A stretch of 64,000 bases of DNA. Origin: CALCNS01 sp937897315. Its GTDB lineage: Bacteria > Bacillota > JAAYKD01. The position numbers and the translations under genes are program-made. The stretch spans positions 1 through 64,000 of the forward strand of contig DAINOJ010000006.1 in the NCBI GenBank assembly GCA_036744005.1. Reading direction: 5' to 3'. Shown here one piece after another: positions 48,489 to 56,786 of the stretch. The notes beneath the pieces are model-generated. The model did no database searches, was not told the DNA's origin, and saw nothing but the letters and a program-made list of their open reading frames with translations. Numbering within the stretch: position 1 is the first letter of the stretch; each line of letters begins with the position of its first letter.

Positions 48489-48501
48489 CAATTGCGAATT
48501 G
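48489..48501. promoter_or_regulatory. Inverted repeat at the abrB start point
   Basis: CAATTGCGAATTG (5-bp arms, GCG centre) lies between the -10 and the ATG. A second one, GTAACTGTTAC (48571-48581), lies upstream of the -35. Either could be an autoregulatory or partner site. Confidence 0.35.
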
Positions 48502-48509
48502 TTATTAGT

Positions 48510-48538
48510 AAATTACCTTATAGAGGAAGAATTGTCAA
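48510..48538 (-). promoter_or_regulatory. abrB promoter
   Basis: On the minus strand: TTGACA (48533-48538), 17-bp spacer, TAATTT (48510-48515). Start about 30 nt upstream of the ATG. Confidence 0.75.
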
Positions 48539-48677
48539 TAGTTACCTGTTAAAAGATATGGAAGGTTTCAGTAACTGTTACAAAAAATTACAAATATATA
48601 GCTGATAATTCAATATAACAGCAAAAACACTAAACCGGCAGAAAACTATCAGAAATGAAATGACTTTATGATCAAAC

Positions 48678-48706
48678 TTGACATCTTATAAGCAGAACGT
48701 TATAAT
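48678..48706 (+). promoter_or_regulatory. metG promoter, full consensus
   Basis: TTGACA (48678-48683), 17-bp spacer, TATAAT (48701-48706). It drives the T-box leader. Confidence 0.9.
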
Positions 48707-48713
48707 AACAACA

Positions 48714-48962
48714 TAGCGATGAAGAGATGAGTAGGTTTCATTTGATTTATACAGAGAGTCTGGTTGCTGAAAACAGACAAAATCGAGAAACAGAAGATGG
48801 TCTTGGAGCATCCTCGGTGAGCCACCAAGTGAGCCGAAGACGAGTAACGGACGTTATCCCGTTTCATCCTAGAATATTTTCTGGATGTACTTAAGGACAG
48901 ATTCCTGTCGAATAAGGGTGGTACCGCGACCTCTCGCCCCTTCATGGCGAGAGGTTTATTAT
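48714..48962 (+). promoter_or_regulatory. T-box leader of metG, Met specifier
   Basis: About 250-nt leader. The conserved T-box AGGGTGGTACCGCG is at 48915-48928; its TGGT can pair with the tRNA 3' end and an A discriminator, as in tRNA-Met. The probable specifier codon is ATG at 48797-48799, in GAAGATGG. A terminator (48930-48938 with 48946-48954, then TTTATT) follows the T-box. Uncharged tRNA-Met would stabilise the antiterminator and switch on metG. Confidence 0.9.
48930..48960 (+). terminator. T-box-controlled terminator of metG
   Basis: CCTCTCGCC pairs with GGCGAGAGG over 9 bp, followed by TTTATTATAT. Alternative to the antiterminator that includes the T-box. Confidence 0.88.
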
Positions 48963-48987
48963 ATCTATTTGGAGGAGAGGAAAGACA

Positions 48988-50994
48988 ATGGACAAAACAT
49001 ATTATATTACAACCCCGATCTATTATACCAGTGGCAAACCCCATGTCGGGCATGCATATTGTTCGATTATGGCAGATACATTGGCTCGTTTTCATCGTTT
49101 AATCGGCGACGATGTTTTTTTCTTAACGGGGACAGATGAGCACGGACAGAAAGTGGAAGAAAACGCCAAAAAGCAGGGGTTAAGTCCGCAAGCGTTTGTC
49201 GATTCTCTGGATATTGATTTTAAAGCCCTTTGGAACAAACTGAATATTTCTTATGATGCATACATCCGCACCACGGACGAGCAACATAGACTTGCTGTGC
49301 AAAGGATTTTCCAAAAATTATATGAGCAAGGGGATATCTATAAAAAGGATTATGAGGGACATTATTGTGTCCCCTGTGAGGCATATTGGACAGAACACCA
49401 GCTAGCCGAAGGGAAGGTATGCCCAGACTGTGGGCGACCCGTCACATGGCTAAAAGAGGAAAGCTACTTCTTCAGAGCATCAAAATATGCCCAACGCTTA
49501 ATTGATCACATTGAATCCCACCCGGAATTTATTCAGCCTGTTTCACGTTCCAATGAGATGATGAATAATTTTTTAAAACCCGGATTACAAGACATCAGTG
49601 TTTCAAGAACCAGCATAAACTGGGGAATTCCCGTTTCCTTCGATTCCAAGCATACTATTTATGTATGGATTGACGCATTGCCGAATTATATTACAGCTCT
49701 GGGTTATACTACGGGAAATGATCAATTGATGAAGCGCTTTTGGCCGGCCAATATTCATCTGGTAGGAAAAGAGATCATCCGCTTTCATACGGTGATTTGG
49801 CCGATTATCCTCATGGCCTTGGATTTGCCCTTGCCCAAACAAATCTATGGTCATGGTTGGTTATTGATGGACAACGATAAAATGTCCAAATCCAAAGGAA
49901 ATGTTGTCGATCCCAATTCCATCATCAATGAATTTGGTAGTGATGCACTCAGGCATTTTCTTTTGTCTAAAATCCCAACTGGTAATGATGGTAATTTTAC
50001 CATGGAACTGTTTAATCAAAGTTTCAATACGGATTTGGCGAACGATTTAGGAAATCTACTCAGCCGGACTGTTGCGATGCAGGAACGATATTTTCAAGGG
50101 AAAGTTCAGCCACCCTGCCAACCGGAAGCCTTGGATCAAAGTCTGATTCAATTGGCTTTGGAAACACCCCAGGAAGTTCATGATGCGATGTTATTGAACG
50201 ATTTTAACCGGGCTGTCGCGTCGATATGGAAATTAGTTTCGCGTTGTAACAAGTATATCGACGAGACTTCTCCTTGGACGTTGGCAAAAGACGTAAGCCA
50301 AAGTAGCCGTCTTGGGACGGTTCTGTATCATTTGGCAGAATGCTTACGAGTAATCGCAGTGCTTCTACAACCATTCATGCCGGAAACTTCGCCGAAGATT
50401 TTCAGACAATTAGGCCTAATGGGACGAACACCCCTTCAAACATGGGACTCCATTAAGACATATGGGCGTTTGCCTGCTGGCACTGTGGTAAAAAAAGAAG
50501 AATCCCTGTTCCCTCGTATCGAAACCGAGCAAACAGAAGCGGCGAAAGCCAAAAGAGAGCAAAAAAAGAAGACGGATGAAACCGTTATCAAGAAAGGTGA
50601 GAAGGAAATGGAAGATAATAAACCTTTGGAAATAATTGAGACAAACATGTTACCGGATCAAAAACCCCAAATAACAATAGATGATTTTGCCAAAATTGAT
50701 TTTAGAATGGCTGAGATTATTGCTTGTGAGAAAGTCCCAAAAGCAGATCGATTACTGAAATTGAAGGTGCAAATAGGCCATACCGTAAGGACCATTGTTT
50801 CTGGTATTGCAGAACATTATACTCCTGACCAATTAATCGGTAAACAAATCTGTGTGGTAGCCAATTTAGCCCCTCATAGTTTCCGAGGAATCGAATCCAA
50901 TGGCATGTTGTTGGCTGCATCGGATGATGCACACACTAGTGTGATTCTTTTACAACCCGAGAAACCGACTCAGAGTGGATGGAGAGTCAAATAA
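48988..50994 (+). CDS. metG: Methionyl-tRNA synthetase with C-terminal tRNA-binding domain
   Basis: 668 aa. HVGH at 19-22 (HIGH motif), a CxxC/CxxC zinc site (CVPC, CPDC; about 127-152), KMSKSKG at about 297, and, after a Lys/Glu-rich linker (about 505-560), a Trbp111-like OB domain (about 565-668) for tRNA binding. Charges tRNA-Met for initiation and elongation. Under T-box control. The stop overlaps the tatD ATG by one base (TAATG). metG-tatD-rnmV-rsmA form one operon as in bacilli. Confidence 0.97.
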   Translation: MDKTYYITTPIYYTSGKPHVGHAYCSIMADTLARFHRLIGDDVFFLTGTDEHGQKVEENAKKQGLSPQAFVDSLDIDFKALWNKLNISYDAYIRTTDEQHRLAVQRIFQKLYEQGDIYKKDYEGHYCVPCEAYWTEHQLAEGKVCPDCGRPVTWLKEESYFFRASKYAQRLIDHIESHPEFIQPVSRSNEMMNNFLKPGLQDISVSRTSINWGIPVSFDSKHTIYVWIDALPNYITALGYTTGNDQLMKRFWPANIHLVGKEIIRFHTVIWPIILMALDLPLPKQIYGHGWLLMDNDKMSKSKGNVVDPNSIINEFGSDALRHFLLSKIPTGNDGNFTMELFNQSFNTDLANDLGNLLSRTVAMQERYFQGKVQPPCQPEALDQSLIQLALETPQEVHDAMLLNDFNRAVASIWKLVSRCNKYIDETSPWTLAKDVSQSSRLGTVLYHLAECLRVIAVLLQPFMPETSPKIFRQLGLMGRTPLQTWDSIKTYGRLPAGTVVKKEESLFPRIETEQTEAAKAKREQKKKTDETVIKKGEKEMEDNKPLEIIETNMLPDQKPQITIDDFAKIDFRMAEIIACEKVPKADRLLKLKVQIGHTVRTIVSGIAEHYTPDQLIGKQICVVANLAPHSFRGIESNGMLLAASDDAHTSVILLQPEKPTQSGWRVK

Positions 50995-51770
50995 TGATGA
51001 GGGTGATAGATTCTCACGTTCATTTGGACGCTAGACAGTTTATCGGAGAAGTGGATGAAACCATAGCTCGTGCACAAGCAGCCGGTGTCGAGAAAATGAT
51101 ACAAATCGGTTGCGATTTAGCATCGTCCCAATTTTCTTTGGCATTGGCCAGAAAGCATGACGGAGTTTTTCCTGCTATTGGTTTTCACCCCAGCGATTTA
51201 TCCGATTATGACCAACACGAACCTGCTTGGATCCAATTAGTGGCGCAACCCGAAGTGGTGGCCATTGGAGAAATCGGGTTGGATTATCATTGGGATCACT
51301 TCCCTCGTGAGGAACAGAAAAGAGTTTTTCTTAGGCAGCTGGATGTCGCCAAGCAGTATCACAAACCCGTTATCATACACGATAGGGACGCTCATGGGGA
51401 TATCATTGAAATTTTAAGACAAGAGTCTAAGTATTTACCTGGTGGAGTCATGCATTGTTTTTCGGGTAGCTGGGAGATGGCAAAACTGTGTCTGAACTGG
51501 GGATTCTACATCTCATTCGCAGGTCCATTGACCTTTCCAAAATCGAATAAGTTGAAGGAAATTGCCGGGTTAGTACCCTTGGATCGAATCTTAATAGAAA
51601 CAGATTGCCCGTATTTAGCTCCTCAAGTGTATAGAGGAAAACGTAATGAACCTGCTTACGTGGTGGAACAAGCCAAAGCCATTGCAGACATTCGAAATTT
51701 GTCTTGGGAAGATGCCGCGAATAGAACTAGGATGAACACAGAGCAGTTGTTTGGACTGAAGAAATCATGA
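50994..51770 (+). CDS. TatD family metal-dependent DNase
   Basis: 258 aa. TIM-barrel hydrolase: DSHVHLD supplies the first metal His pair, EIGLDYH the Glu, and ETDCPYLAP the C-terminal Asp. PVIIHDRDAHGD supplies another His. Family members are 3'-5' exonucleases or D-aminoacyl-tRNA deacylases. ATG at 50994 or 50997 (adjacent); GGAGAG is 7-10 nt upstream. Overlaps rnmV by 4 nt. Confidence 0.93.
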   Translation: MMRVIDSHVHLDARQFIGEVDETIARAQAAGVEKMIQIGCDLASSQFSLALARKHDGVFPAIGFHPSDLSDYDQHEPAWIQLVAQPEVVAIGEIGLDYHWDHFPREEQKRVFLRQLDVAKQYHKPVIIHDRDAHGDIIEILRQESKYLPGGVMHCFSGSWEMAKLCLNWGFYISFAGPLTFPKSNKLKEIAGLVPLDRILIETDCPYLAPQVYRGKRNEPAYVVEQAKAIADIRNLSWEDAANRTRMNTEQLFGLKKS

Positions 51771-52345
51771 AATTGGAACCAGTAGTCGTAGTAGAAGGGG
51801 AACACGATCGAAGAGCAGTTTTACATGCGGTTGAAGCAGATGTCGTGATTACAGGGGGATTTGCATTGACCGATGAAGTGATTTCGAGACTAAGACAATT
51901 GCAGGAGCGGCGTGGAATTATCATCTTGACCGATCCGGATTACATGGGTGATGTGATTAGGCGTACTCTGCAAAGAAAGATACCGGGTGCTCAGCATGCG
52001 TATGTTTCTCGTGAAGACTCTTTTCAACAAGGTGATGTAGGTGTTGAAAACGCAAAACCAGAAACCATCCAGAGGGCGTTATCCCAAGCTAGGAAATATT
52101 CACCCTTACAAGAAGACCCATATCAGATACAAGACCTTTACAAATTAGGATTAGCGGGGAGAAAAGATAGTGCACATAAAAGAGCAGAAGTTTCGAGGAT
52201 TTTGAACATAGGGTACGGAAATGCCAAGAAGTTCTGTCGTGACCTCAATGCTTTTCGGATCACCTTTTCAGAACTTGAGAAGGCTTTGATTCAAATCGGT
52301 ATCATTGAACCGAATGATTCGTCTGAAAGGAGAATGGGACAGTGA
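51767..52345 (+). CDS. rnmV: Ribonuclease M5
   Basis: 192 aa. Toprim domain with VVVEGEHDRRAV (catalytic Glu) and TDPDYMGDVIRR (DxD). Matures 5S rRNA with ribosomal protein L18. Starts with ATGA overlapping tatD, ends with GTGA overlapping rsmA, so the three are translationally coupled. No 5S gene is in the window. Confidence 0.94.
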   Translation: MKLEPVVVVEGEHDRRAVLHAVEADVVITGGFALTDEVISRLRQLQERRGIIILTDPDYMGDVIRRTLQRKIPGAQHAYVSREDSFQQGDVGVENAKPETIQRALSQARKYSPLQEDPYQIQDLYKLGLAGRKDSAHKRAEVSRILNIGYGNAKKFCRDLNAFRITFSELEKALIQIGIIEPNDSSERRMGQ

Positions 52346-53208
52346 AATTAACCTCGTTAAGCGAAGTGAAACGTATAATTGATGAGAATCATTTTTCGGT
52401 TCGAAAGAAATATGGTCAGAATTTTTTAGTGGACGAGAACATCTTAAGAAAAATCGTCGATGCTGCCCAACTGGCAGCCGATTCAGTTGTTTTAGAGATC
52501 GGTCCTGGCTTTGGAACCCTAACCTTGGCTTTGGCAGAGAAGGCACGTCAAGTTACCACTGTAGAAATCGACTCCTGGTTAATCCCCATTTTACAAAATC
52601 ACTTTGATGGGTATGGCAATATCCGGGTGATTCACGACGACGCCTTAAAAGTGAACTGGTCCAATTTATTCGAGTGCGATGAAAAGGTAGTTGTGGTAGC
52701 GAATCTTCCCTATTATATTACCAGCCCACTCATCGAAGCGATGCTAATAGCCCCGTTTCATTTACAGAAAATGGTTATATTAGTTCAGAAAGAAGTGGGA
52801 GAACGATTGGTTGCTCATCCTGAGCAAGATGCCTATGGAAGTTTATCTGTCTATGTGCAAAGTTCTTGCGATGTTGAATGGGTATGCACCGTACCTCGGG
52901 GAGTCTTTTATCCAACGCCTAAGGTGGACTCTGCAGTGATTTCTATTACACCACAAAAATGGAAAGAGGATCGAATCCTTTCACCGGAAATTCTTCAATT
53001 GACTTGTAGAGCAATCTTCGGCCAACGCAGAAAGACCTTGCAAAATTCTTTGTTGAATTCTCCTCACTGGAAATTATCCCAAGAAGATTTGCATCTAGCT
53101 ATGAATGGGTTGGATTTTACGACAGCAATCCGAGGTGAGAAGTTGCACCCTGAGCAAATTGTAAACTTAGCAAATCATATACACTTGGTGACACAAAGTA
53201 AAACGTAA
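52342..53208 (+). CDS. rsmA: 16S rRNA dimethyladenosine transferase (KsgA)
   Basis: 288 aa. KKYGQNFLVD (N-terminal RNA contact), VLEIGPGFGTLT as SAM motif I and VVANLPYYITSP (NLPY) as the adenine methylase motif IV. Dimethylates A1518 and A1519. GTG start with AGGAGA 8 nt upstream. Last gene of the metG operon; only a weak hairpin follows at about 53212-53229. Confidence 0.96.
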   Translation: MKLTSLSEVKRIIDENHFSVRKKYGQNFLVDENILRKIVDAAQLAADSVVLEIGPGFGTLTLALAEKARQVTTVEIDSWLIPILQNHFDGYGNIRVIHDDALKVNWSNLFECDEKVVVVANLPYYITSPLIEAMLIAPFHLQKMVILVQKEVGERLVAHPEQDAYGSLSVYVQSSCDVEWVCTVPRGVFYPTPKVDSAVISITPQKWKEDRILSPEILQLTCRAIFGQRRKTLQNSLLNSPHWKLSQEDLHLAMNGLDFTTAIRGEKLHPEQIVNLANHIHLVTQSKT

Positions 53209-53242
53209 GACCGATTAATATTTCGGTTAGCAAAATAGACAC

Positions 53243-53271
53243 TTGTCAAATGTACTTGAAAATGGTATGAT
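53243..53271 (+). promoter_or_regulatory. rex promoter
   Basis: TTGTCA (53243-53248), 17-bp spacer, TATGAT (53266-53271), about 50 nt upstream of the ATG. A Rex half-site like sequence (TTCACAA, 53292-53298) lies downstream of the start. Confidence 0.7.
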
Positions 53272-53324
53272 AACGAAGAAAGTAGAAACTATTCACAATC
53301 TTTGTTAGGAAGAGAGATGTTTTT

Positions 53325-53969
53325 ATGAAAACTGCTGAAATACCTCGCCCTACACTGGAACGACTACCCTTGTATTATCGAAGTTTATCTTTGTGGAAAG
53401 ATAAGGGATTAACAACAGTATCTTCAGTGGACATTGGCAGAGATGTTGGTGTAAATGTGGTACAGGTTCGCAAAGATTTAGCCTATTTTGGGGAGTTTGG
53501 CAGACCCGGAGTAGGTTACAATGTGGAGTATTTAATGAGCGAATTGGCCAAGCTTTTGGGATTCACCATTCCTACCCGTGCAGTACTGATTGGAGCGGGA
53601 CGATTGGGCACTGCCATTGTAAGTTATGGTGGCTTCGATCGATTTAGCGTGGAAATATCCGCCTTGTTTGATACAGACAGAGAGAAGATAGGAACAGAAG
53701 TAGCGGGAGTGCCCATTAAATCGTTAGCGGATCTTCCGTCTTTCTTAGCCGAAAACGAAATTCATTTGGGTATTATCACAGTGCCGGCTAGTGCTGCACA
53801 AGAAGTAGCAGATATTATGGTTTTGAACAACGTGAAAGCAATTTGGAATTTCGCACCAATATCTCTACAAGCTCCGGTAAATATAAAAATTCGCAATGAA
53901 GATTTAGCAGTTGGGCTCGCTACCTTATGCTATTTCTTGAATAAAGAAAATCTTCAAGACGCACCTTAG
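53325..53969 (+). CDS. rex: Redox-sensing transcriptional repressor Rex
   Basis: 214 aa. N-terminal winged helix (RLPLYYRSLSLWKDKG ... VSSVDIGRDVGVNVVQVRKDLAYFG) and a Rossmann NAD(H)-binding domain (AVLIGAGRLGTAI). Binds DNA when NAD+ dominates and releases at high NADH, controlling fermentation and anaerobic respiration genes. Full length. The SD AGGAAGAGAG precedes the ATG. The stop codon lies in the loop of a hairpin. Confidence 0.96.
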   Translation: MKTAEIPRPTLERLPLYYRSLSLWKDKGLTTVSSVDIGRDVGVNVVQVRKDLAYFGEFGRPGVGYNVEYLMSELAKLLGFTIPTRAVLIGAGRLGTAIVSYGGFDRFSVEISALFDTDREKIGTEVAGVPIKSLADLPSFLAENEIHLGIITVPASAAQEVADIMVLNNVKAIWNFAPISLQAPVNIKIRNEDLAVGLATLCYFLNKENLQDAP

Positions 53970-53979
53970 GGTGCGTCTT
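53956..53979 (+). terminator. Hairpin at the end of rex
   Basis: AAGACGCACC pairs with GGTGCGTCTT over 10 bp with loop TTAG, which holds the stop. No good T run, so a weak terminator or a 3'-end stabiliser. Confidence 0.5.
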
Positions 53980-53999
53980 ACTATACTGAGGTGTCTACT

Positions 54000-55478
54000 A
54001 TGAAGTTATCAGAACTCTTAACAGGACTTCCTGTCGTTTTCTTATCTCCTGAAGATCCGATAATCAAAGGGATTACTTCGGATTCTCGTTCAGTACTGGA
54101 AGGATACCTGTTTATTGCAGAAGTGGGTCTCACCGTGGATGGCCACCGGTTTGTTCAAAAAGCCAAAGAGCAGGGGGCAGCAGCGGTATTGGTTCAACGA
54201 GAAGTGCCGGAGAACATTTGCCAAGTACGAACCCCAAATACATCGTTGATGATGGGAATTCTCGCGTCTCGTTTCTATGAGAGACCCTCCGAAAAAATGA
54301 GAATGATAGGAATTACTGGAACAAAGGGGAAAACCACAACTGCTTTCTTAACACACTATTTATTATCTTTATCAGGCAAATCGGTGGGATTACTAAGCTC
54401 GGTAAGGTTCCAAGTAGGTGATGTCATTGAAGCCTCTCATTATACCACTCAACCTGCGATACCATTACAAATGAAGCTAAAATTTAGTGCGGATTCCGGA
54501 GCATCCGTTATGGTGATGGAAGTATCCTCTCATGCTTTGAAACAAAGACGTGTCGCGAATATCGATTATGACGTTGCTGTATTCACAAACTTAAGCCATG
54601 ATCATCTTGACTTTCATCATAACATGGACGAATATGCAGATGCCAAAAGTATGTTGTTTAGTCGCTTAGGAAATAGTGACCGAACTTCAAAAGGATTCAA
54701 GTATGCAGTAATCAATGGTGATGATGTCGCATCGGCTAAAATGATTTCTCAATGTGGGGTTCCTGTTTTTACCTATGGTTGTGGTTCGGATAACCTCATA
54801 AAAGCGGAGCAGATTGAATTATTTCCGGAAGGTAGTCGTTTCTGCTTATCATGGCCTCAAGGAGAAACATTGGTTCAATTACCTTTGCCCGGAAGATTCA
54901 ATATCTATAATTTTATGGCTGCTTTTTGTGTTGCTTGGCTAGAGGGAGTAGACTGTAAAACGATATTGGAACAAATAACTCATTTTCCCGGGGTACCAGG
55001 GAGATTTCAACAGGTTCAATGTGGTCAACCTTATCAGATCATTATCGACTACGCACATACAGAAGAAAGTTTACGTCAGGCTCTATCGACAGCAAGAGAG
55101 TTTACTCCAGGAAAGTTAAAAGTACTATTTGGGTGCACTGGGGATCGTGATCGAAGCAAGAGACCTCGCATGGGTGAAATAGCAGTATCGCTGGCAGATG
55201 AGGTAGTCGTTACCTCAGATGATCCTCATTCAGAAGATCCAGAGTCTATCATCAATGAGATTCGAAATGGTATACCGCTTCAAACGAAGAATGTTCAGTA
55301 TGTGGTGGATCGAAGAGAGGCAATAGAAATCTTACTTTCTAGTGCAATGGAAGGAGATACATTGCTTATCGCAGGAAAAGGTCATGAACAGGTTCAAATT
55401 TTTAAAGACTATCAAGTTCCTTTCTCTGATGAAACAGTGGTTAGAGAATTTTTTCAAAAAAGCGTACATAAGGAGTAA
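54000..55478 (+). CDS. murE: MurE-type UDP-MurNAc-tripeptide synthetase, atypical acceptor motif
   Basis: 492 aa. Mur ligase with GITGTKGKTTT (about 104-114), SSHAL, FTNLSHDHLDFH and YADAK (carbamylated Lys). It adds the third residue to UDP-MurNAc-Ala-Glu. The motif that selects the amino acid, DNPR in meso-DAP enzymes, reads DDPH (407-410), so the acceptor cannot be assigned and may not be DAP; it may be a second MurE homologue. It is outside any division/wall gene cluster. ATG at 54000 has GAGGTG 6 nt upstream; GTG 53991 is in frame but worse placed. hinT follows after 3 nt. Confidence 0.88.
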   Translation: MKLSELLTGLPVVFLSPEDPIIKGITSDSRSVLEGYLFIAEVGLTVDGHRFVQKAKEQGAAAVLVQREVPENICQVRTPNTSLMMGILASRFYERPSEKMRMIGITGTKGKTTTAFLTHYLLSLSGKSVGLLSSVRFQVGDVIEASHYTTQPAIPLQMKLKFSADSGASVMVMEVSSHALKQRRVANIDYDVAVFTNLSHDHLDFHHNMDEYADAKSMLFSRLGNSDRTSKGFKYAVINGDDVASAKMISQCGVPVFTYGCGSDNLIKAEQIELFPEGSRFCLSWPQGETLVQLPLPGRFNIYNFMAAFCVAWLEGVDCKTILEQITHFPGVPGRFQQVQCGQPYQIIIDYAHTEESLRQALSTAREFTPGKLKVLFGCTGDRDRSKRPRMGEIAVSLADEVVVTSDDPHSEDPESIINEIRNGIPLQTKNVQYVVDRREAIEILLSSAMEGDTLLIAGKGHEQVQIFKDYQVPFSDETVVREFFQKSVHKE

Positions 55479-55481
55479 TAT

Positions 55482-55826
55482 ATGGAGAACTGTATTTTTT
55501 GTAAAATTATCGGTGGTGAAATTCCTGCGAAAATAGCTTATGAGGACGCAGAAACCATGGCTTTTTTTGATATTCATCCACAAGCCCCTGTTCATATCGT
55601 GTGGGTGCCAAAGAAACACATTGCCGGACTCGATCAAATGGATGAAATCGATATGCCTTTGGTTGGTTTGCTATTGAAAAATATCAGTGAATATGCAAGA
55701 AAGCAAGGGTGGGGTGCCCAAGGATACCGTGTAGTCACCAATATTGGCGCAAATGGTCGACAATCCGTGCGCCATTTGCATTTTCATCTGCTTTCTGGTA
55801 GAGAATTATCAGAATTCTTAGGTTGA
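55482..55826 (+). CDS. HIT family nucleotide hydrolase (HinT-like)
   Basis: 114 aa. CIFCKIIGGEIPAKIAYED at the N-terminus and the histidine triad HLHFHLL (HxHxH) near the C-terminus. HinT enzymes hydrolyse nucleoside phosphoramidates. AAGGAG precedes the ATG by 7 nt. Likely cotranscribed with murE. The two Cys at the N-terminus resemble the zinc-binding version of HIT proteins, but only one CxxC is visible. Confidence 0.92.
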   Translation: MENCIFCKIIGGEIPAKIAYEDAETMAFFDIHPQAPVHIVWVPKKHIAGLDQMDEIDMPLVGLLLKNISEYARKQGWGAQGYRVVTNIGANGRQSVRHLHFHLLSGRELSEFLG

Positions 55827-55829
55827 TAC

Positions 55830-55858
55830 TTGACGAATACCAGATTTTTTTGTATACT
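55830..55858 (+). promoter_or_regulatory. rpsU promoter
   Basis: TTGACG (55830-55835), 17-bp spacer, TATACT (55853-55858). The -35 begins four bases after the hinT stop codon. A roughly 85-nt leader follows, with no strong structure recognised. Confidence 0.85.
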
Positions 55859-55951
55859 CAATATACGTGCAGTTTGATCTTTCTGCTTTTTCCCAAAACC
55901 GTCCAGATTTTTATCCGGGACAATTCATGACAGCGGAGGGAGGGAAATCAT

Positions 55952-56128
55952 ATGGCAGAAATTAAAGTAGGTAAAACCGAAACATTGGAAAGCGCATTAC
56001 GCCGATTCAAAAGGCAGTGTCAACGGTCCGGTATCTTAGCCGAAACCAGAAAGCGTGAACACTATGAAAAGCCCAGCGTTAAACGTAAGAAGAAAGCTGA
56101 GGCAGCGCGCAAACGGAAGTTTAAATAG
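55952..56128 (+). CDS. rpsU: 30S ribosomal protein S21
   Basis: 58 aa, basic: MAEIKVGKTETLESALRRFK at the start and KRKKKAEAARKRKF at the end, typical of S21. GGAGGGAGGGAAATCAT precedes the ATG. Followed by yqeY after 15 nt, the conserved rpsU-yqeY pair. Confidence 0.96.
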   Translation: MAEIKVGKTETLESALRRFKRQCQRSGILAETRKREHYEKPSVKRKKKAEAARKRKFK

Positions 56129-56143
56129 GTTAGGTACAAACAA

Positions 56144-56590
56144 ATGACGTTAAAAGAACGGTTTGTTTTCGATATGAAAACAGCCATGAAGGTCCAGGAT
56201 AAATCCGGACTGGCCGTCATCCGTATGGTACGAGCTGCTATCCTTCAAATTGAAAAGGATCAGTTACGCGAATTATCCGATGAGGATGTTCTTCAGGTAC
56301 TCATGAAAGAAGTAAAGCAGCGGCGCGACGTCATAGAAGAAGTTGGGAACCTCCGACCAGAATATGCCGCAAGCCTTGCAGAAGAAATCACGATTCTGAT
56401 GAAATACCTTCCTCAGCAATTAACGGAGCAGGAGATTCGCGAAATTGTTTTTCAAGCAGTGGAACAAACGGGAGCAACAGGGACTAAGGACACAGGCAAG
56501 GTTATGTCTTGCATTATGCCCTTGGTCAAGGGAAAAGCTGATGGTAAAATCGTCAGCCAAATGGTAAAAGAGGTTCTGCTTTCGCTTTAG
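56144..56590 (+). CDS. GatB/YqeY family protein
   Basis: 148 aa. N-terminal helical segment LKERFVFDMKTAMKVQDKSGLAVIRMVRAAI and the YqeY C-terminal helices (QLTEQEIREIV, GKVMSCIMPLVKGKADGKIVS) like those of the tail domain of GatB. Probably tRNA related; no exact function known. The ribosome site is weak (AGGTAC). Follows rpsU in the same transcript. Confidence 0.92.
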   Translation: MTLKERFVFDMKTAMKVQDKSGLAVIRMVRAAILQIEKDQLRELSDEDVLQVLMKEVKQRRDVIEEVGNLRPEYAASLAEEITILMKYLPQQLTEQEIREIVFQAVEQTGATGTKDTGKVMSCIMPLVKGKADGKIVSQMVKEVLLSL

Positions 56591-56613
56591 AAAGCAATAA
56601 AACGTACGTATAT

Positions 56614-56660
56614 AAGAAGAGACTATTGCCCAAATGGTGCAATTGTCTCTTCTTTGCTTT
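56614..56660 (+). terminator. Terminator after yqeY
   Basis: A 16-position stem (AAGAAGAGAC-T-ATTGC with GCAAT-T-GTCTCTTCTT, one mismatch), then TTGCTTT. Confidence 0.75.
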
Positions 56661-56690
56661 AAAATCGACAATAACTATATGAAAAAGAAC

Positions 56691-56719
56691 TTGCACCAGG
56701 CTGTAGCATATGATATACT
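56691..56719 (+). promoter_or_regulatory. Promoter of the XRE regulator
   Basis: TTGCAC (56691-56696), 17-bp spacer, TATACT (56714-56719). Confidence 0.75.
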
Positions 56720-56764
56720 TCCACTCGTGTGGTAAAGAACCTCAGATTGATTGAGAGGAGTGAA

Positions 56765-56780
56765 AGGTCTAATTAGACCT
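56765..56780. promoter_or_regulatory. 16-bp perfect palindrome in the leader of the XRE gene
   Basis: AGGTCTAATTAGACCT sits between the ribosome-site-like GAGAGGAG (56753-56760) and the ATG at 56787. As DNA it is a candidate operator of the XRE protein; as RNA it could fold and bring the ribosome site close to the start. Confidence 0.5.
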
Positions 56781-56786
56781 CTTAGT

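Noticed and set aside
53292..53310. Rex operator in the rex leader
   Set aside because: Only one half-site (TTCACAA / TTGTGAA) is good; the other half does not match, so autoregulation is not claimed.
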